The translations under genes and the position numbers were made by a program. Shown one piece after another: positions 60,635-64,000 of a stretch of 64,000 bases of DNA. This DNA comes from Pelobacter propionicus DSM 2379 (GTDB taxonomy: Bacteria; Desulfobacterota; Desulfuromonadia; Geobacterales; Pseudopelobacteraceae): the NCBI RefSeq assembly GCF_000015045.1, contig NC_008609.1:3200001-3264000 (forward strand), given 5' to 3'. Position 1 is the first letter of the stretch. Every line of letters begins with the position of its first letter. Under the pieces are notes generated by a model. That model saw nothing but the letters and a program-made list of their open reading frames with translations. It made no database searches and had not been told where the DNA came from.

Positions 60635-61450
60635 ATGAAGACAGCAGCGATTCGACTGATACAGCAGTGTCTCACCAATGAGGGATGGCTATCGGAAGCA
60701 CCGGACGGTCGGCTCGGCCCCAAGACCCACGGAGCGATGAAGAGCGCTCTGCTCAAGCGCGGCACCACCTTGCCCGCTGGCTGGCAGGAGTGGCCTGAGT
60801 CTCGCAGGGCGGTCGCCTACCTCCAGCTGCTCTGCAGGGAGCGGAACATCGACGCCGGAGAGGTCGACGGCTGGTGGGGACCGCAGACCGATTACGCCTA
60901 CGCCACCCTGGCGGCTCTTCTGACCAGCGGCGAGATGCCGCCCCTCTGGCGGGATGACACCCCGCTTCTCACCAACCCCCACAACTGGCCGGAGCAGAAC
61001 GAGGCGGCCCTGAATGCCTTCTTCGGTCCGGTGGGCACGCAGCAGACAAAGCTGCTCCTTCCCTACCCCCACCGCATTGCCTGGAACCTGCGTCAGACCG
61101 TCACGAGTTTTTCCTGCAATTCCCGGGTCCATGACAGCGCCCTGAAGGTGCTGACCAAGACGTTCGACCACTACGGCATGGAACGGATCAGGGATCTGCG
61201 CCTGGACCGCTGGGGCGGCTGCCTCAACGTGCGCAGGATGCGCGGCGGCAGCAAATGGTCCATGCACGCCTGGGGAATCGCCATAGACTACGACCCCGAA
61301 CGCAACCAGCTGACCTGGGGACGTGAGCGAGCCGCCTTCAGCCGACCGGAATACGCCGCCTGGTGGCGTTTCTGGGAGGAAGAGGGGTGGGTGAGCCTGG
61401 GGCGCCGCAAAAACTACGACTGGATGCACGTGCAGGCGGCGCGGCTGTGA
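60635..61450 (+). CDS. M15-family peptidase (endolysin-like) with peptidoglycan-binding-like N-terminus
   Basis: This 271-residue protein has an N-terminal pair of PG-binding-type repeats (DGRLGPKTHGAMKSALLKRG; VDGWWGPQTDYAYATLAAL). The C-terminal M15 zinc peptidase has ligands His and Asp in WSMHAWGIAIDYD and His in DWMHVQ. Enzymes of this type cut peptide cross-links of murein. There is no signal peptide, as in phage endolysins. CAGGGAGAATACC fixes the ATG. It follows the broken GH19 gene, so the pair may be a phage or secretion-system remnant. Confidence 0.88.
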   Translation: MKTAAIRLIQQCLTNEGWLSEAPDGRLGPKTHGAMKSALLKRGTTLPAGWQEWPESRRAVAYLQLLCRERNIDAGEVDGWWGPQTDYAYATLAALLTSGEMPPLWRDDTPLLTNPHNWPEQNEAALNAFFGPVGTQQTKLLLPYPHRIAWNLRQTVTSFSCNSRVHDSALKVLTKTFDHYGMERIRDLRLDRWGGCLNVRRMRGGSKWSMHAWGIAIDYDPERNQLTWGRERAAFSRPEYAAWWRFWEEEGWVSLGRRKNYDWMHVQAARL

Positions 61451-61705
61451 ACTGCGGACCGGCAGACAGCCATGGGCCGGGCGCGAAGAGCGATGCGCTT
61501 TTTTAGTGACACGACAACGCCTTCTTCATCGGGGGCGTTGCTGTGCTCAGCCCGGAAAAACAATCCAGATATGCTATGCTACTTCACAGTTGATCCATAT
61601 AACAACGAATTCGCCTTCCCCGGAACAGACGGCTTTGCGGCGAAGACGACGGCACGCCACCTGCTCCAGCTTTTCCGTGGGCAGCCTCAAGAAAGGAGTC
61701 CAGGC

Positions 61706-61897
61706 ATGGCCGGAAAAATCAAACAGATGATCGACGCGATTATCGAGCAGCGTACCAGAAACAACCCGGAGTTGAGCGGAGTGGTCAGGACCAAGCTGAT
61801 GCTCAAGGGGGTCGACCCCAACAGGTATACGGAAACATCGGAAGACGACCCCAGGATCATCTCCATCCTGGAGGGAATCATCAAGACCTGTTCCTGA
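61706..61897 (+). CDS. Small protein preceding the FIST gene
   Basis: This is a 63-residue helical protein: MAGKIKQMIDAIIEQRTRNN, then LSGVVRTKLMLKGVDPNRY and DDPRIISILEGIIKTC. AAGAAAGGAGTCCAGGC supports the ATG at 61706 over longer frames. It lies 57 bases before the FIST sensor gene in the same direction. I do not recognise the family; a partner role to the sensor is possible. Confidence 0.75.
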   Translation: MAGKIKQMIDAIIEQRTRNNPELSGVVRTKLMLKGVDPNRYTETSEDDPRIISILEGIIKTCS

Positions 61898-61954
61898 TGG
61901 TTCGCAACGGTCCACCCTGCCCCCAACCCGTTCTCGACGAAAAGGAGTTTCTTT

Positions 61955-63061
61955 ATGAAGATACGTAACGCATATGCGGAAAACCAGGCGCTCGACAGGG
62001 CAATAGAGACGATCACGGGCGCATTTGCCGGATTTGAACCGGTGCTGCTGATCTTCTTCGCCTCACCGTTCTTTGAGGGCACGGCGGTCAGTGCGGCAAT
62101 GGCCGGCGCCTTCCCCAACGCCACGGTCTTCGGCTGCTCATCTGCCGGCGAACTCACCACGGGGAGGATGCTGAACAACGCCATTTCAGCCCTGGCCTTT
62201 TCCCGGGAGGCCATCGGAGATGTATGCATCCAGGTGGTGGAGGACATGCGCAACGGCATGGATGTCAACAAAGCCTTCAATGCCTTCCAGGAGCACTATG
62301 GCATATCCTCCCACGACCTGGACCCATCCCGCCACATAGGCATCGTGCTGGTGGACGGCCTCTGCCGGAGAGAAGAGGAGCTGATGGACCGCATCGGCGA
62401 CCTGACCATGGTCAACTTTATCGGCGGCTCGGCCGGAGACGACTTCCAGTTCCGGGAGACCCACGTCTACGCCAACGGCACATCCTACACCAACGCAGCG
62501 GTGCTGGCCATCGTGCGCCCGCTGATTCCCTTTACCTTTGTCAAGACCCAGAGCTTTGTTCCCCTTGACCGCAAGCTGCTGGTTACCGAGGCCCGTGAAG
62601 AGGCGCGCGAGGTGATCAGCTTCAACGGGAAACCGGCAGCCCAGGCCTATGCCGAGGCCCTGGGAGTCGCCACGGAAGAGGCCTCCCGGCGCCTGAAGCA
62701 CAACCCGCTGGGACTGATCGTGGACGGCATCCCCTTCGTGCGCAGTCCGCAGCGCATCCAGGGGAGCAGCATGCTCTTCTACTGCGGCATCAAGGAGGGG
62801 ATGGAGCTCTCGCTGCTGGAAGCAACCGACATCATCGCCGATACCCGCGCCGCGCTGGATCAGGCGCGGAAGAAGATCGGCCCGCTCTCGGGAGTGCTCA
62901 GCTTCAACTGCATCATGAGGATTCAGGAGCTGGAGCAGAACGGCCTGACCGATCAGTACGGAGCGCTGTTAGGCGACGTCCCCACCGCCGGCCTGGGCAC
63001 CTATGGTGAGCAGTTCATCGGCCATGTCAACCAGACCGCAACCATGCTGGTCTTCGGCTGA
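61955..63061 (+). CDS. FIST-domain sensory protein
   Basis: This 368-residue protein has FIST_N (about 25-220; TVFGCSSAGELTTGRM, VNFIGGSAGDDFQF) and FIST_C (about 225-368; LSGVLSFNCIMRIQELEQ, VPTAGLGTYGEQFIGHVNQT). FIST domains are thought to bind small ligands such as amino acids in signal transduction. There is no output or membrane domain, so it needs a partner. AAAAGGAGTTTCTTT precedes the ATG. A strong hairpin follows 102 bases after the stop. Confidence 0.93.
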   Translation: MKIRNAYAENQALDRAIETITGAFAGFEPVLLIFFASPFFEGTAVSAAMAGAFPNATVFGCSSAGELTTGRMLNNAISALAFSREAIGDVCIQVVEDMRNGMDVNKAFNAFQEHYGISSHDLDPSRHIGIVLVDGLCRREEELMDRIGDLTMVNFIGGSAGDDFQFRETHVYANGTSYTNAAVLAIVRPLIPFTFVKTQSFVPLDRKLLVTEAREEAREVISFNGKPAAQAYAEALGVATEEASRRLKHNPLGLIVDGIPFVRSPQRIQGSSMLFYCGIKEGMELSLLEATDIIADTRAALDQARKKIGPLSGVLSFNCIMRIQELEQNGLTDQYGALLGDVPTAGLGTYGEQFIGHVNQTATMLVFG

Positions 63062-63163
63062 GAGCAACCACCCAGGTCACGGAAGGAGGCTGTCGTGGAG
63101 TTGCAGGACATGGGCGGCCGCCTGACCCCGGCATAGCAGGAAAAAACAGCCATCTGTTCAAAA

Positions 63164-63204
63164 AGAGGGGGGCGTGACGTCTGTCTGACGTCACGCCCCC
63201 CTCT
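63164..63204. terminator. 18-bp perfect hairpin between the FIST and EcsC genes
   Basis: AGAGGGGGGCGTGACGTC pairs perfectly with GACGTCACGCCCCCCTCT around a 5-base loop. TTTTT follows on the minus strand, so it mainly ends the EcsC transcript; the plus-strand exit lacks T. Confidence 0.8.
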
Positions 63205-63430
63205 GGTATTGCCCAGAAACGCTGACAGTGCAGTTTCCGGTCCTGGGCTTTCCCCCGGAACAGGCAGGAGTGGAATCAGATCGCAACCTATTGTCTCGCA
63301 GCCGCCAGAGCCCCAGAAAAACTGCTCCGGAAAACAGCTTCCGTTCTTGATCTGCGGCCACCCGTCGCTGGGCCCGCATCCGGCTGACAAGCCCCTCTTA
63401 TCCCCGGGCGCGCCCATCGTGCGCCACCCT
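63205..63430. other. Intergenic region downstream of the EcsC gene
   Basis: The 226 bases show no gene or RNA that can be supported. They would be the 3' untranslated part of the EcsC transcript. Confidence 0.4.
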
Positions 63431-64000
63431 TCAGCCCAGCTCCCCGTACATCCGGCGGACCTCTTCGTGGCCATGGATCCGCTCCAGCCTCCTGATGATG
63501 AAATGGCCGCGCCCCATATCCTGAAAGTGATCGATGAACAGGGCATTGATCGCCGCGCCACCCAAGGCCCCCAGCACCGGCACCGCCTGGGCAGCCGCCT
63601 TCTGGGAGACAACGACGGAAAAGCGCGCCGCTACCTGGGTGATCAGCCTGACAAGGGCCGGAGCGCCCTTCCGGGTCAGCCCCTTTCGGGCCAGGTGCTC
63701 GGCAGCTTCCGAGACCGCCTTGGCAAGGGCCGCCCTGGCCGCGAAATAGCCCGCCTCGGCCGGATCGTCACCCTTCGACTGTCCGCCCAGGGCCAGCACC
63801 TGCAGGCACTGGAGCCTGGCATCCGGGTGGCGCAGATCCTCCCCCTGACTGCGGGCGATGTCAGCAATGGAACGCAGCATGATCGCCGTGGAGACAGGCA
63901 GCTCGATCGCCAGGGCCGACAGGCCGAATACACCTCCAGTGGCGCCGGTGGCCCCCACCGCGACCTTGTGCCACCAGTTGGACGCCTCCCCCCCGCATCC
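63431..64000 (-). CDS. EcsC-family protein, C-terminal part (cut by window edge)
   Basis: At least 189 residues are open to the right edge. The visible part matches the EcsC domain: GATGGVFGLSALAIELPVST, MLRSIADIARSQGEDL and GALGGAAINALFIDHFQDMG. The gly/ala-rich helices suggest membrane association. EcsC was named from a Bacillus transporter operon, and its role is not clear. The frame reads on through WWHKVAVGATG to the edge without a start, so the N-terminus lies beyond 64000. Confidence 0.85.
   Translation of the reverse strand, partial: GCGGEASNWWHKVAVGATGATGGVFGLSALAIELPVSTAIMLRSIADIARSQGEDLRHPDARLQCLQVLALGGQSKGDDPAEAGYFAARAALAKAVSEAAEHLARKGLTRKGAPALVRLITQVAARFSVVVSQKAAAQAVPVLGALGGAAINALFIDHFQDMGRGHFIIRRLERIHGHEEVRRMYGELG

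Overview
The window is a stretch of chromosome from a GC-rich Gram-negative bacterium, most probably a deltaproteobacterium of the Geobacter/Pelobacter group (Desulfuromonadales). This is inferred from the gene content: a MglA/MglB polarity pair, an AhbD/NirJ-type radical SAM heme enzyme, long-form HisG, an EAL-HDOD protein, a DUF512 radical SAM protein, FIST and roadblock proteins, and a GEMM (cyclic di-GMP class I type) riboswitch. No rRNA is present, so the species cannot be fixed. Coding density is high and most genes lie in tight runs with ATGA or GTGA overlaps.

Layout. 1-5088 (minus) is a heavy-metal RND efflux operon read outer-membrane channel, adaptor, GxxExxY protein, pump; the pump is cut by the window edge. 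5313-7181 holds an isochorismatase-family hydrolase, a secreted alpha/beta hydrolase and a small protein. 6897-12156 (minus) is one run: EAL-HDOD, GGQ release-factor-like protein, MutS2, HNH nuclease, HAD phosphatase, small protein. 12366-13494 carries an acyltransferase and RNase HI. Then come tRNA-Ser(GCT), mglA/mglB, a radical SAM gene, tRNA-Phe(GAA), a rhodanese, hisI-hisG, a MntA/HepT toxin-antitoxin pair joined to a lipoprotein MsrB-MsrA fusion, an RNA pseudouridine synthase, a D-2-hydroxyacid dehydrogenase and an SDR. 23613-30096 (minus) holds rdgC-obg-proB and ppsR-response regulator-HtrA protease. 30242-37291 (plus) is prmA-rsmE-zinc ribbon protein and mutL-miaA-hfq-membrane protein-DUF512. 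37316-40506 (minus) is GntR regulator-ispD-hybrid kinase-thiol protein. 40687-43592 (plus) is a potassium channel/TrkA protein, a TIM-barrel protein and galE.

43.6-49.6 kb looks like a zone of gene decay and insertion. It has intact ppc, beta-carbonic anhydrase (bicarbonate supply for PEP carboxylase), a cysteine hydrolase and a ParE/Phd-type toxin-antitoxin pair, but also a decayed copy of the cysteine hydrolase C-terminus at the 3' end of ppc, a KdpE-like C-terminal remnant and a possible purC 5' fragment. 49.5-64 kb holds a MgtE_N-CorA chimera, a riboswitch-controlled gene of unknown function, an outer-membrane beta-barrel, a VKOR-thioredoxin fusion, a Nudix hydrolase, SppA, a glutamine amidotransferase, NhaA, a Cys-cluster protein, a radical SAM protein, a broken GH19-like/M15 lytic cluster, a FIST sensor and the end of an EcsC-family gene.

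The strongest unusual signal is the complete regulatory unit at about 51.74-51.97 kb on the minus strand: promoter, GEMM aptamer and intrinsic terminator, directly ahead of an unrecognised 109-residue protein.
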